From NCBI RefSeq assembly GCF_047663525.1, contig NC_092621.1, positions 10,823,001-10,887,000 on the forward strand: a stretch of DNA of 64,000 nucleotides, written 5' to 3'. Below, piece by piece: positions 44,331 to 57,320 of the stretch. Position 1 is the stretch's first letter. The number at the start of each line of letters is the position of its first letter. Position numbers and translations under genes: made by a program. Below the pieces are notes generated by a model, which was not told where the DNA came from, made no database searches, and was given only the letters and a program-made list of their open reading frames with translations. The DNA comes from Anas platyrhynchos (taxonomy: Eukaryota > Chordata > Aves > Anseriformes > Anatidae).

Positions 44331-46895
44331 TTGTACAGGAACAGGGAGCGGGGAACCTGTGTTTACTCCTGGGGTAGCGGATTTACGGCACAATCAACCC
44401 AAATCAAGTAGCAGGAAGTTTGAGGCCAACCAGAAAAATATCTTCACGTGTACCGCAGAAGGGAATGGGGCAGCTCCTTTCCTCCAACGTATGGGGAGCA
44501 TTGTGCCCATGCAAGAAGATACGAGTTAATGGGTTCGTTTCTGCTGCGCGCTGCCAGCGTCCCAGCTCTGTGCCATGTCCCCATGGGCCCCACGCCTCTG
44601 CTAAACCAGTTTGCCCAGCTGTTTCCCAGCCCAAATCCTCGGTCATCCCGTCACCTTCCGATGTGAACATGCTCGGCATCTGCTGAGCGCAGACATTGCT
44701 GTCACTGCAATGGGGCCATGGGGTAGAGGAGCTCCTGCAGGGCCTGGGCTTTGTGCTGAGCAGGAGAAAGCTCTCCCAAAAAGCTGACAGCTAGGAAAGC
44801 AAGCTGCCGTGCTGATCCCTTGCAAACTGTCACTGTGGGCTCCTGCTCACCTTGCACCTGGGGGCTCTGGTGAGCCCTGCCACCCGCGATGACCTGCAGG
44901 TGGGATGGATGCACTCCCAACCTGCAGACTTTATCCTGATCCACCTTGTTCCTCCCCACACCAGATAAGCTGAACCATCAGATAGGAAGACATTCATTTG
45001 TCAAAGCTCAAGCAAACAGGGCTGCGGGGGGGAAACAAACCATAAAATGCAGCTCCAACACCCTTTCCTTCTCACATTCCTGTAGTCTGTCTTATTAATG
45101 GTCCTCGTAACGTGTGTTAGCCTGAATGAGGAGGAAGGAGTCTGGTTAGGCGAGGAGAGGATCAGGCTACCCCTTTTCAGCGTGGATCCCGTCTGCGGCA
45201 CAAAGCACCGATGTGGGAGCTTCCCCAATCCTCAGCTGCATAAGATGGATGGGGCTGTGCTAGACTGGATGTGCTTTTGGAAATGCTGCCTGGTCTTGTT
45301 TTAGCCACAGTGCCATAGGGAGGGATAACCTCTAAGTGCTTGTAAAAGGATTAATTCTTAGGAAAAAGACGTCACTCCTAGGAAAATTAACTCATGCTAA
45401 GGAAAGACTTGGATCCCTAGGAGAACTTTTGTGACTCTGTGCCTGTAGCAAATTTGTAGCAGTAATCCTTTCCCACGGGACATATAAATGAATTCCTGAG
45501 CTGTTGTGCAGGCTGATTGTTCCTTTAATGACACAGCAGCAGGCACCGGTTCGGCAGTGCTGTTGTGCCTCTTCACGATTTAGGGGTTCACTGGGTGACT
45601 TCCAAATGAAACCCAGCTGATCTGTGCCACTCACTGGGGTGAGTCCCGGACACTGGCACCTGCAGTTTGCATTCTGTTACTGACTTTTGGTTAAAATAGT
45701 TGAAAAAATAACCTTTTATTCAATGTGATATTAAACTCTGCTTTGCAATTGCAAAAGTTGCACAAAACGTTTCCTTCCAATAGTTTCACTTCCATCTCTA
45801 TACCTTGCCTTTTGCTGGCATCCGAAAGACAAGCAGGCCCAACAGACTGCTCAGACTTTACAAGCTGCTCACTTTTATGCAAAAATCCCCTTTTGGGAAA
45901 GACTGGGGAGACTCCAGATTATGCTGGACCCAGTCTGCAGGCAGTCCCTGGAGTGCTCTGCTGGTCACTGCCACCGGCCTGCAGGAAGCAGGTAGCCAGA
46001 GGAACTGCTTGCCCTGGGATTTCCTGGGCCAGGGCCACCCCTCTGGTGTGGCAGCACCTTTGGAGCTGTGAATTCCTGCGGCTCTGCTAGGGATTGGTTA
46101 AAAATACACATTTTTGTTTCTAAATACAATTATAATATTTATACCTCCGTTGCTACCTACCGGTAAAACCTCAAAAATCTGGAGTGATAAGAAACTCAAT
46201 TTGGCTTTGATTTTAAGAGATATTCTCCCAAATCTGAACTTCAGAATAGCAAAACTTTTAGCAGCTAGAAAGCCTGGCTTCAGGCAAGGTGCACACAGGA
46301 GCCTCAGCCCCCCCGTGTCCGTCTGTTCCCGGCTGGCCAGCAACCCCAGGAGCAGCTGGCAAACACCGACCGCAGCAGGATCAAAGTGTGGAGAGTCCAG
46401 CTGGAAAATGCTTCCCACAGCAATGAATGAGCTGCACCACCATCTCTCTCAAGCAATGACGAAGCCAATCTCTTTAATTACAGCAATCAGAGCAAGATTT
46501 TACCTATAGCTGTGTGCAAAGCAGGACAGACAGCACTTGCCCGGGCGCTGCGTCCAATCTCTCTTTGTGAAAAAGCAGCTCCGTGGCCTCCCCCACGGCG
46601 TACGTGGTCCGCCTCCTGCCTGTACTTCTCTGAGTTTATTGTATAGCCTCAGTGTTTGTGTTTCTTTGATTTTTCCATTAAACTGTACTTATTTGTTCCT
46701 GTGTAGGGCTGCCCTTTTGGTAACATTTATTCTCTGATGTATTTATAGACAGCAATTCTATCCCTCCTCAAACCCCGTTTTGAAAGGTTAAACTGAAGCC
46801 CAAACAAGCTTAGCTTATCAGAAAACAGATGCCTCTTCTTCTCCCAATCACATTAACCCTTTGCACCTCTTCGGGTTTTAATTGACCTTCTCTGA
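44331..46895. other. Gene-poor region
   Basis: Mixed GC content, no recognised exon or RNA gene. Open frames are short and without family features. Confidence 0.4.
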
Positions 46896-46923
46896 ACACA
46901 CACACACACACACACACACACAC
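46896..46923. repeat. (AC)14 microsatellite
   Basis: Perfect dinucleotide run of 28 bp in AT-rich sequence. Confidence 0.95.
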
Positions 46924-47415
46924 CCCAAATTACACATGTACTTTATATGGACAATGCTTATCCTGCCAAATGTGGAACTGCTCATAATAAGCACATGAAC
47001 AAGTGGTTTGCCTGCTCTTCTTTCTCATTTTCTTACCCTAGTTTGTACCAGGAGTCCTCATTAGCAGCTTATCAGCTCTCAGAAGCATGAGGTTTCATGC
47101 TCTTGCAGCCTTCACAACCCTGCTGCAATAGTTTGATTTTCAGCGGCAGTGGCAGCGTTTCCCAGCTTTATTCTTGCACTTTGTGAAGGTCCTTAATGAT
47201 GTTATTTATAAAAGTGGGTCCAAAAGGAACTTCAGTAAAATGTTTTTTACTGACCGATGCCTCTTTTCTTGAAATAACACATGATTTTCCTGTTTTATTT
47301 AATGCCTGCAGTAAAGATTATCCTCTTCACTTTCATTAATGCTCACACCTGAAATTATATCAAATAAGTTGTTGAAATTCTGGTAAAGTAACGCAGAAAG
47401 CTTTCCTCAGCCAGA

Positions 47416-47541
47416 AAAATAAAACAAAATAATAAAATAAAATAAAATAAAATAAAATAAAATAAAATAAAATAAAATAAAATAAAATAAAATAAAATAA
47501 AATAAAATAAAATAAAATAAAATAAAATAATAAAATAAAAT
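47416..47541. repeat. (AAAAT)n pentanucleotide microsatellite
   Basis: About 125 bp of AAAAT/ATAAA units, over 20 nearly perfect copies after a slightly irregular start. On the - strand it reads as an artefactual Phe/Ile/Leu/Tyr repeat peptide. Its perfection suggests a young, length-variable locus. Confidence 0.95.
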
Positions 47542-49294
47542 GCTCATTTGGTACAAAATCATTTTAGCAAATCTGTATTGCATTTTATCTTTCTTCCTGC
47601 TTATTCTATAACTTCCCTTCACCTGGACACCTCAGATCAGATCCCTTTTCCCTGCTGAAAGTGAGGTACATTTGTTATTCTCTCCTCCCGTGGCACAGCT
47701 TCCAGCTGGACACCAGGCTTGCAAGCTGATTGATTGCTGGCTCTTTCAGCTCCCAGGTTGTGAACTCTGACCCATTTGAACGCCCATTTGACCCATCTGA
47801 GCTTTATTCTGGGTGGGTTGGTCTGTTCTTATACTTGATTTTTGATGGGTCCTCTGCTTCTATTCCTTTGTCTAGCAACATGGAGGCAAACACTTCCTTC
47901 TGTTTTGGGGTCACATCTGACATTTAATTTTTATGCAGCATCCGTCTCTGCTCTGTTTTGCCCCAGTCCCCTTCAAATACTGCCAAAGACCTTTCTGTGG
48001 TGTATTAGAGTCTTCTCTGCAGGGTCTTGACTGGGGATGGTTCCCAGGTTCTCCATGCACATCTTCACTCGGTGTAAGGTTATTTTCAGTCGGCACCTTT
48101 TATACAATAACTTCCCATTACAACCCAGCTAAGAAGCAACGACCACTGACTCTGGCTGGTGTCTTGGATGTTTAAACTGAGCGAGCAGCACCTGGTGCAT
48201 GCAGCTTTTTTATTTTATTATTATTATTTGTTGTTGTTGTTGTTGTTTGAAGCCACTAGCAAACCTTGCAGTGCCTTAGAGGAGTGTCACAGGAAGCTAC
48301 CATGTTTCTCCCATTTCTGCTGCCCCAGCAACAGGCACCGGGGAAAGAGAAACGATGCCTCAGTGTATAAGAAATGAGCAGAGTTCAGGATCTTGCCTGT
48401 AATTCACAGAAAGTTGCGAAATGCTTCCTGGTAAACATTTCCCCAGATCTGCAAAGTACCCTAAAACCAAACATGATTCACTACTTGGGGGATGATTGGT
48501 GATGGTTAGACCTACTCAGATCGTTGGCATTGTCCTGCATGATGAACTGTTCTTCCTAAAATGCTTCTCCAAAAAGGGAGATGAACTAACAAAACCTCCC
48601 CTCGGACCGTGCGGCCACAAGCCAGACATCTAAAACGAAGGGGAATTCGTGGGGCAGCAAGTTAAAAATACCAACTTTGATTTCCTCTGAAAGAGTCGTA
48701 TCGACCTCTGTCAGTTTAAACACAGCACAAAGCACCTGGGACAAGGGGCAGGATGTTCTCCTGTGGCAGAACAAGCAGGGGAGTTTACGGCTCGGGGCTT
48801 GCAGCTGCGAGGAGACTCGCTGGAGTATTCTGCCTGGCTGTGCATCACCGCACGCAGTCACCCCTGGTACGGAGCCCAGCAGCTTGGTGTGTGACTAAGA
48901 CATGGCCTGTGGGAAGTAGCTAGTTTCATCGGAAACCTTCAGATGACAGAGCTCCAAGATCTCAGGGAGGCGCTCGCTGAGGAATTCCTTAGAAATCTCC
49001 TCCAATGTGCAGCCTCCCTCGGTGTTGAAACGACGTGCTCTGGGTCTGTTAATCCAATTGTAACACCGAGATGTTGGTTCTTGTTCTGCCTCGGTGTTAG
49101 TTCAGGATCCTGATCAGCCCTGGTGTATTTTCACATATAACCAGGGAAACTCTCAGTAGCCACCTTAATAAATTCATTGCCTGAAGCCCTTTAAATTTCT
49201 CTCTAGAGGGCACTTTCCTGGCTGTAGAGCAGTCTGTATTTTTTTTTTTTTTCCTGTGGCCTCTCCAATTTTCCACTAAAGTTACCTCACAAAT
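47542..49294. other. Gene-poor AT-richer region
   Basis: Contains a (GTT)n run at about 48229-48249 and a poly-T run near 49238-49252. No gene recognised. Confidence 0.4.
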
Positions 49295-50182
49295 GTGGAC
49301 AGCAGAAGGGAACCTTTACATCAGCCTCAGCCTCACCAAAACTGCACACCAAGGCAGAATCTCTGCCCTGTTCCTACTTACTGGTGCAGGATCCTTGTCT
49401 GGAAAAGCATCAGCTCCTGGCACATCCTGGTAGTAATTGATGCTATTCTGCTTTCAGAACCCCAAATTATTTTCCAACACATGGATTTACAGGAAAAACT
49501 CCCTCATGCCCTGAGCTTGCCCCGTGCCCTCATGCTTGGCTTTCACCGGCCATGCTTTCAAAGACATCCAGGTCACCCAGGCCTCGTAGTTAATCATCAC
49601 TTAGCCAGCTTTCGAGCACAGCTGGGGGTTCACCAGAGGCCTCGTTTACTAACGTCCGAAATGGAGATTGCCCCCAGCCAGAACCGGTCTTTGCAGAACA
49701 GCCAGCAGCAGCTCCTGACCGCCAGCAGGTTTCACAAGGGGAGGGAAATGTTCAGCCCTCCCATCACCAAAAGTCCGCACAGGTCGAGCCGGGCTCAGCC
49801 GCTGCCTGCGTGGAAGCCAGCAGAGAGAAAACAGGAGGCTTCTCTAGCACGTAGCCAGGCAGTGGTGCAGCGGGGTCAGGGGAGATTCGGTGCTGCCTCA
49901 TCTTCGTCCTTAATCATCATCTTTGGAGATGAGCTGGCAAAAGGGGCTGGGGAAAAGGAAGTCAAATTCAGGAGTGACGCGTGTCGGGTCACCAGGCTGT
50001 GCTGTGTGCTGAGCAGGCACAGCACCGCGCTCACAGCACCCCGGGGTGCACGGCTCCGGCTGCCCACCCTGCGCCCAACCCCGCAGCGATGGGGCCAGCT
50101 GCACAGGGATGCAGTGCTCAAACTAGAGAGCCTTCACTCCTTGCCACCTGGCTTAGCTGCTTATAAAAACATAACAAGCTAG
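49295..50182 (+). other. Unexplained 295-codon open frame
   Basis: An uninterrupted + frame of 888 bp in sequence of roughly even composition, where such length is less expected than in the GC-rich part. No ATG start at its 5' end (opens with GTG), no clear splice context, no domain, signal peptide or membrane segment that I recognise. Composition is Ser/Arg/Pro/Leu-rich. It may be chance or a relic; I do not claim a gene. Confidence 0.2.
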
Positions 50183-53100
50183 CAGGTCTCAAGTCCCATC
50201 GGCGCGTGATGGCCTTGATCTGCAGATCAAGGGGGCCAGGCCCTCCTGCACGCAGCGGCAAGCAGCGAGAGCGGGCGGGCAGGGATGTCAGGAGGGATTT
50301 GCAGGCAAAGCTCCCCCGGCAAGGCTTGCTGCAACACGGCTGTTGCTGGGTGAAACCCGGACCCATGACGGATGCACAATAGCGCAAAGAGAAAAGAATT
50401 GCAGCTCAAGCAGCTGCCCAGCACAGGGAGGTGGCTGGGACTTAGGGCACGGTCCCTTCCACAATGGGATTAAGTTTTTCTCATTTTGCTGCTTTCAGAA
50501 GAGAAGAGGATGTGAGGCTGCTTATCAGGGCCAGGAAGCGTTACCCATCCCCAGCGAGGGCACCATGGGCCTGCTCCACACAATGCCTGTGGCAATGCCC
50601 ACGCACAGATCAACTGGAACCAAAATGCCCCAGGGAAAGGCTGGCAGGGGGGGACAAATGCTGCTGGGAGCGGCCGTCATCGCTCAAATTTCTTACAACA
50701 CAGGCATGACAACCAAAAAATGGTCTCTTGGGCCAAAAGTACCCTGCTTTGCAAATGCTGTCCCCTTGCTCCCCTCCTCTTCGGACCATTAGAGTCTTTC
50801 TAAAGGGTTGGCCAAGGCTTATACCACAACAGAAGGATCCCAGGCATTTCTATCCTCTCTGTTTTCTATCCGTTGCTAATTTCTGGCACATGGCAATGCT
50901 TCGCCCCTCACCCCAAGCAGTGCAGCTCTTTCGGAGAGCCCAGAGGCTGTGGAGCAGGGGGTCCTGCACCAACCAGCCCCCTGTTGTCTGCAGGCTGTGC
51001 CTGCTGTCTGCAGGGAGCAGAGGGGGCCCCTCTGGGGTGAGCCCCTCGGGTCGCACGCAGGAGCCAGCGGCCAGGCTGTGTTTGCATCCGTTGCAGGACA
51101 CTGGGGCGCTGTTTTAATTTAAAATGGATTAGGCTTTGTTTTCTTTTTAGCACAATAACATTGCACGCATTGTTGGGCGATAAAACACACAGATAGCCAT
51201 GGCAGCGGAGTGTTGGGGTGGACGTGATCAGAGGCACAGCGTGAGCTGAGACGGTGAGGAGCTGGGGGAGGAAAGCCTTACGGAAGCGTGCTGCTGGTAG
51301 CACAGACAGCAGCAAGGGCTGCAGTTCCTGGAGAGGCCCTTGCACAACTTCTGCAGAGCATCTTCCTGAAAGCAAGGGGTGGAGGGGCTGGCACGGGACC
51401 TGGATGATAACAGGAGCAGGACACGGGGTGCAGGGCAGCCTCGGATCCAGTTGCTCCTTGTCTCCCTCCTACTCACAGCCGAGCAACACTGATTGCTCTG
51501 ATGACTCCTGGCAGGGAGAGGAGCTCCTCCCGAGGCACTGAGGATGTCTCAATTCACCCAAGCACCTGTTTGCAAGTTGCTGTTTTCCCCAAGCTGATTC
51601 TGCCCCTTCCTGCCTTCCTCCAGCTTTTTCCTGGGCTTAAGATCTGCAATTAGTGCTGGCATACAAGCGCTGCCCAGCCAAGGTGCTCTGAAAAAATCAT
51701 TTTGTTTCCCAGGTTTCTTGGCAGGGCCCTGATATCACATGCACCGGGTTCCTTCGCTACCCTAATCCATGCCTTTTGGCCAGCAGCAGCGCAAGGCAGA
51801 AGGGATGTTATTTGGCAGTGCTGACCCTGAGCCGCATGAAGCAGCCCCTGAGAGCAAGGCCCTGGGGTGCCCCAGGGCTGCGGAGCTCAGCTGGGACTCA
51901 GCTGGAGGCACAGAGCTAGAGAGCAAAGCTTTGGGACCCCGCTGTGGTGGTAGAGACCAGGCAGTATTTCTCCCTCCTGCAGAAGCAGAGACTCCCTAAC
52001 AAACCCTTTTACAACCCTATTAGCTCCCCAAATCCTCAGTGAAGCAAGCTGGCCCTTGCAGGTCTCTGACCCAGTGCTACCCGGATCAGTCACGTTGACT
52101 CCCAGCACATGTGATGCCCGAGGAAGCTGATGCAGAATGCACTAGGAGAGCCCTCAGGATGCTGATGTAGTACCAGGGGACGTGACCCAGTGCAGCTCTC
52201 GGTGCAGTGTTTTCCCAGAACTTTCTTACCTAAAACCTTTCATAACCTCTGATGACTTTTTTTTATCATCAGTTTATCTGCAGACGTGCTCCAGACCAGG
52301 CATCCCTTGCTTTGAAAGCCAACAGCAGGCACCGGCCTCCTCTGGGACGCTTTGTCACCGCATCCCCACGTGGGCAAGGACAAGAGCAGCTCACGTGGAC
52401 GAGGTGTGCATCGGGGCTGGGAGCACACTGCAGCATCAATCGGGGGCAGCAAGAGAAAGCACACAGCTCTGCAAGACACCAGCGTCCACCTGCCCTGACC
52501 TGCCAGGCAAGTGGAAAAGCCGCAAAGAGTGAGACTGGAAAATCTCTGCAGGCGTTGTAGCAACGTGCTCGCATGTGGGTGGTAGGCACACGGCTGCCCA
52601 GGGCAGCAGAAGTAGGGCAGATGCTCTGCAGAGTGCTCATAGGAGAAACCAGGTCCTACTGCTGCTCTAATGATGCCAGGACAGCCTGGAGACACCGAGG
52701 CAGGAGGCTGGCCCTGAGCAAGGGCTGCAGCACCACCAAAACATCCCAGACAAAGAGCTGGGTGGTGCTGCATGGGGATCGGCAGCAGGAGCACAGGACC
52801 CCCAGCCCTACAGCTGAACACCTTGACCTCGGGGTGCTTTGGTGTTAAACCCCTGCAGAACTTGTGTTACAATGACAATTTTAAATGCTGATAGCAAACC
52901 AGCCTCCGAAGCCTTGGCAGCAGCAGGTCTTCAGCGTCTGCCTGCCCCAGAGGGCTCTGCCTGTGGCCTCGAATCTGAGAGGCCAGAAGATTGAGATACC
53001 ACACGCCACCAGATAGCAGAAGAGCCAACAAGCATGGCCTGGCCACAAAGACCCCATCCAGCCCCGGAGGAAACCGTGCTCAATGTCGTGAGGGCTGCGT

Positions 53101-56100
53101 GTAAGCCTTCCCCTGTGCCTTCCGAGGGCTGGCTGATAACACCGTGGACTGATAACTCCTTTCCTGCTGGCAATTCAGAGCTTCTTGTTACACAGAGACT
53201 CTTCTCTATTAGGTGTAATTATGGCAGGAATGCGGAGAACATGGATTTGCTCACACGAGGTGCCGGTAATTCCCTCCTCCCACAATCAGTTTTCCAGCAT
53301 TTTATTTGCCTGACACATCAGATCCCATTTTCTTAGATCCCATTTTCTTTGCAATAACAAATTATGTGTCATTAAGTCAGGCAATCAGAGAACCTCATTT
53401 ATCCAGTGCTTCCTGCAGAAGAGCTCCTCGGTGCTATATGCAGCTGCCACCCTTGCTGGACATTGTATGCACTCGGGAGAAATGGACACCCTTCGTATTT
53501 GATCCAACCTGACACTGTTCCTTGCAAGGAGCTCCAGACCTTTCAGCTCCTATCAGGCAGGCAGAGATAGGCTCTGGGGAAGGATGCTGCAAGCCAAAAT
53601 ATAAAGGCAGACCCCAAATAGCTATGAAAAGCCTTCTGCTAACAGCACACGCTCCTCTCCTACTCACATCCAACTAGATCATCCATCTCCTTGGGCAGCA
53701 GTTCCTACAGAAAGGGGTATGTTTCAAATGTAGGGAGCAAAGGAAGAGCGGCTCAACTGGTTTGTACTGGGGAGAGGCAGGGGAGGGACTCATCCAGGTG
53801 GGAATTGCTCTAGCACGGAGTAATACCAACCTGCGTGAGCACAGTGAGGAGATAAAATGGAACAAAGATGTTCATCTCTGAAACTCAGCAAGAACAAAGA
53901 ACAACGTCACTATTTTACGTACACGTATAAATACACGGGAAGAGCAAATAGAAAAGATCTGCAAAACTTATCAGGCCGAGTCTGGCCAATGTGGGCAGAA
54001 TGCAGCAGGTGCTGTGTGCCAAACCTGCATAGCTGCAGAGCCCCTTAATTGCTGCTTTTCATCAGGGCTGTGGAGAAACCTGGGCCATTCATTATTAAAC
54101 TGCAGTACAGCTTCTTTCCCAAACTGTGTCCTCCACAGAGGACAGAAATCTGTCAGAGAAAACCTGAAGTTATAAAACACCAGCCAAAAAAAAAAAAAAG
54201 AAAAAGAAAAAAAAAAAGAGGAAAAACAAAAACAACAAAGCCAGGACTGCTGGATCCCACAGGAGCTGCCTGTTGGTGGGGCATCCTTGGTGGCACTGCA
54301 TCCTTGTCCTGCTGATGGCAGGGGAGAGCCGGGGTCCCGCTGAGCCCCGCACAGAGCCTCTCTCTTTGCTAGAGCAGAACCACGAGGGAACAACAGGATC
54401 AAAAGAGCAGTAGCGAGCTCTGGGAACTCGTCAGACATCCGTGCTTTTAACAGAATCCCAAGCGAGCCGCCGAAGGGGGGCATTAGCACTGTCACGTGGA
54501 GCACATGATTTTGGAATTCACTAAGCCTTTGATGCAGTGTGAGTGCTGCCGTCCCAGCCGCTAGCCATCTGGCTGAGAGGCGGCCAAATTTCCTCTACCA
54601 AGCAGCGGAGGGATGGCCGGCACTCACAGCATGTCGCAGGAGCTGCAGAGCTGGAGGATGCGTGAGCAAGATGGGCTGACTGCACCAGCCTTGGTGCTCC
54701 CGGAGAGGCTTCCTCTTTTCTTCCTCTAAAATAGGCTACAGAGGAATGGAAAATTTGGTTATGGAGAAGTGGGCCTCAAGCTTGAAGTGCCGTGCTTCAT
54801 TACTGGGAACCAGAACGGAAGCACCTTAATTTGGACAGAAATGCAATTGAAAGCAAAAGGCGCATGTTAGTGGACATTGCTGGCCACGACACGGGGTCAC
54901 ATTTTGAAGAACGGTCTCAATTACAAAGTCCCCTCCAAACCTTCAGCTCTGCCTTGTGTGAGGATGGCTTGTAGATTAACCGCGTGGCGGATGCGAAGAT
55001 GCAGAGGTGACTCTACCCACACCCAAGGCACGTAAACATCTTTATAGTTTCCAGGACAGAAGAAGCCCAGCTGCTTTTTTTTTTCACAAGAGCCTACTTG
55101 AGCAAGTTAAGTAAGCTAAGAACCTACTTGAGCAAACCTGCAAGCTGAAGCAATTCCGTGCAATTCCACCTCCAATCCCCATCAGCAGGGGGATTGTGCA
55201 CCAAGATGCCCTCTGCACGGAGGCCACGTGCTGCCCCTTGCTCCCAGCCGATGGGAGCAGTGAGGCAGAGCCGGCTCGGAGCTGGGTCAGCGCCCACGCT
55301 CACACCTGCCCTGTGCAACTTCAGCATTAGGGAGTTTATCTCCCCTGCTCTCATCCTCCTCCTTTTAGCACAGTCACGCTGCTGGGTGAGGCTGGCGCAC
55401 CCTCAGCCTGGACAGGCCTTGCTGTGTGGTTGCTCTCATTCCAGACGGACAATATTTGGGTGAGACGATGCCTCGGGCAGAGGTTTGGCAGCTGTGCTGA
55501 TGCCCACCACAAAGGCCAGGGCTCCATTGACACGGTGCTTCCTCCAGGGTCCCTGCTGCTGGTCTGTAGTCACAGCATCCCAAAATGCAATGACAGCAAG
55601 GTCAGTGAATGCCCAGAGCCTAAATCAGGTGTGAAAGCACCCCAGAAGGGGCTGAGGACTGGCCATAATCTTGTTTTTGGGTTCTGGGCCGTGGTGCAAA
55701 CATTAATCCTGCACATTCTTTGGATGCTTCATGTCCCAGCCTCCTCCAAAGCACCTCTAAAGGAGCTCAAGGTGAAACTGAATTTCAAGGTGAAATGTTA
55801 GGTGTTGTGTAACCTGCCACGTAAATCTGTCTGCAAGAGACTGGAGGGTGGCAAACAGGACGTGATTTCCTCATGGGTTTCCAGCAAGCTCCAGGTTAGT
55901 AGTGAAGACTCAAACTAGTACTACGCAGAAGAGTGAATGAGATATACTTGAGAAGACGATGTGCCCTTTGTCATATCTCAAAACCTCCTGCGATTCTCTG
56001 AAGGAGACTAACCACAACAAATTAAATGGAAATCCATAACAGTCTGTTAGAGTGATAACTTACTAAAGCTGAAAAAAAAAAAAAAATTAAAAAAAGCACA

Positions 56101-56129
56101 CTTCAAAAGAGCACACAAAAATAATCACA
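50183..56129. other. Gene-poor region
   Basis: No recognised exon. Small items: a direct 15-bp duplication AGATCCCATTTTCTT near 53321-53350, an A-rich tract at 54185-54235 and another at 56072-56095. ORFs up to 193 codons (- strand, 52240-52821) have no family features. Confidence 0.4.
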
Positions 56130-57320
56130 CTGGAAGCTCGCCAGTAAGTCAACAGATAACAGGGACATGAAAGAGTCATTCAGAGAAGACAGAGGCACAG
56201 CGGAAACATACTGCGAGTTATCCATGCTATCAGAGGGCTGAGGGAAATTCCCAAACTGAGACCTCTTCTCGTGGGGATGAATGTGACAACTTGCTTCAAG
56301 CAAAAGCGTTGGCAGATATGTTTCAAAACAAATTAATAACACAATCAGCAAGTGACATAGATGGCGTTTATCCAAGAGCTCTGGACGAACCCAAACACAT
56401 CTCTCAGCTGCTCTGGGTCATGCAACCTATTGCTTAACTCAGCCTGAAACCAGAGGAGTGACAGCAGGCAAACAAGATGCCAGGGTTGGGCTTTTATTTA
56501 TTTATTTTTATTAAGGGCTTCAGGTAGGTCTAGGGATTTGTGTTTTTAACTCTGAGTTCTGCGCTGGGAATTAGGAACAGCACTCCTGGGCATGCGGAGA
56601 AGTGGGACGAAGGGGGAAGAAACAACCCTGCCCTGGGGAAGAAGTCTTGTCGCTCCCTGGGGGAGTCAGGGATCCTGTTCAAGGCTGTGGCTGGGCAGAT
56701 GGATGCACTGTACCTGGATGCCCAAAACACTTTCAGCAAGGTCACCCACCAGATGTCTTTAATCCATCCTCTCCACAGCATGTTCGTTCTCATGGTTAGT
56801 AACAGGCAGCAGATAGCAAGTGGGAAATGGTCAGTGCTTAACACAGAGGAAAGTTACCAGTGCTGCCTGACCAGGGGCTGTGCAGACAGAGAAGACAACC
56901 AGAGGAGAGAAACAGACATATGTAAGATCATGTGCAGTGAGGGAGGTGTTCTGAAAACATTTGTGATGTTATATAGCACAGAAACCAGGCCATAATGATT
57001 AAATAACGATACAGACTGCTAAAAACCAAACAGATCTAAGTACTTCTCCACTATAGGTCATAAACATGAGGAACTTGGGGACGGCACTAAATTAGGAGGT
57101 GTCGTTGACTCCATCAAGAGTAGAGAGGTCTTGCAGAGAGATCTTGCCAAATGAGAGAGCTGGGCAGTCCCCAGCAATATGAGATTTAACAAAGCAAGTG
57201 CTGGATTCTGCACCTGGGACAGGACAACCCTGGCTGTATGTAGAGACTGAGGGGTGAGAGGCTGGAGAGCAGCCCTGCATTAAAGGACCTGGGGGTCCCT
57301 AGAGGAGAGGTAAGAGGTAA
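56130..57320 (+). mobile_element. Degenerate CR1-type LINE ORF2 relic (about 1.2 kb)
   Basis: Three successive blocks follow LINE RT order on the + strand. At 56350-56460, GTTTATCCAAGAGCTCTGGA and CAACCTATTGCTTAACTCAG. At 56690-56760, translation YLDAQNTFSKVTHQM, the diverged catalytic-neighbour motif LDxxKAFDxVxH. At 57070-57310, GGGGACGGCACTAAATTAGG, GATCTTGCC, GGATTCTGCACCTGGGAC and GGACCTGGGGGTCCC. Multiple stops and frameshifts; immobile. Confidence 0.75.
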
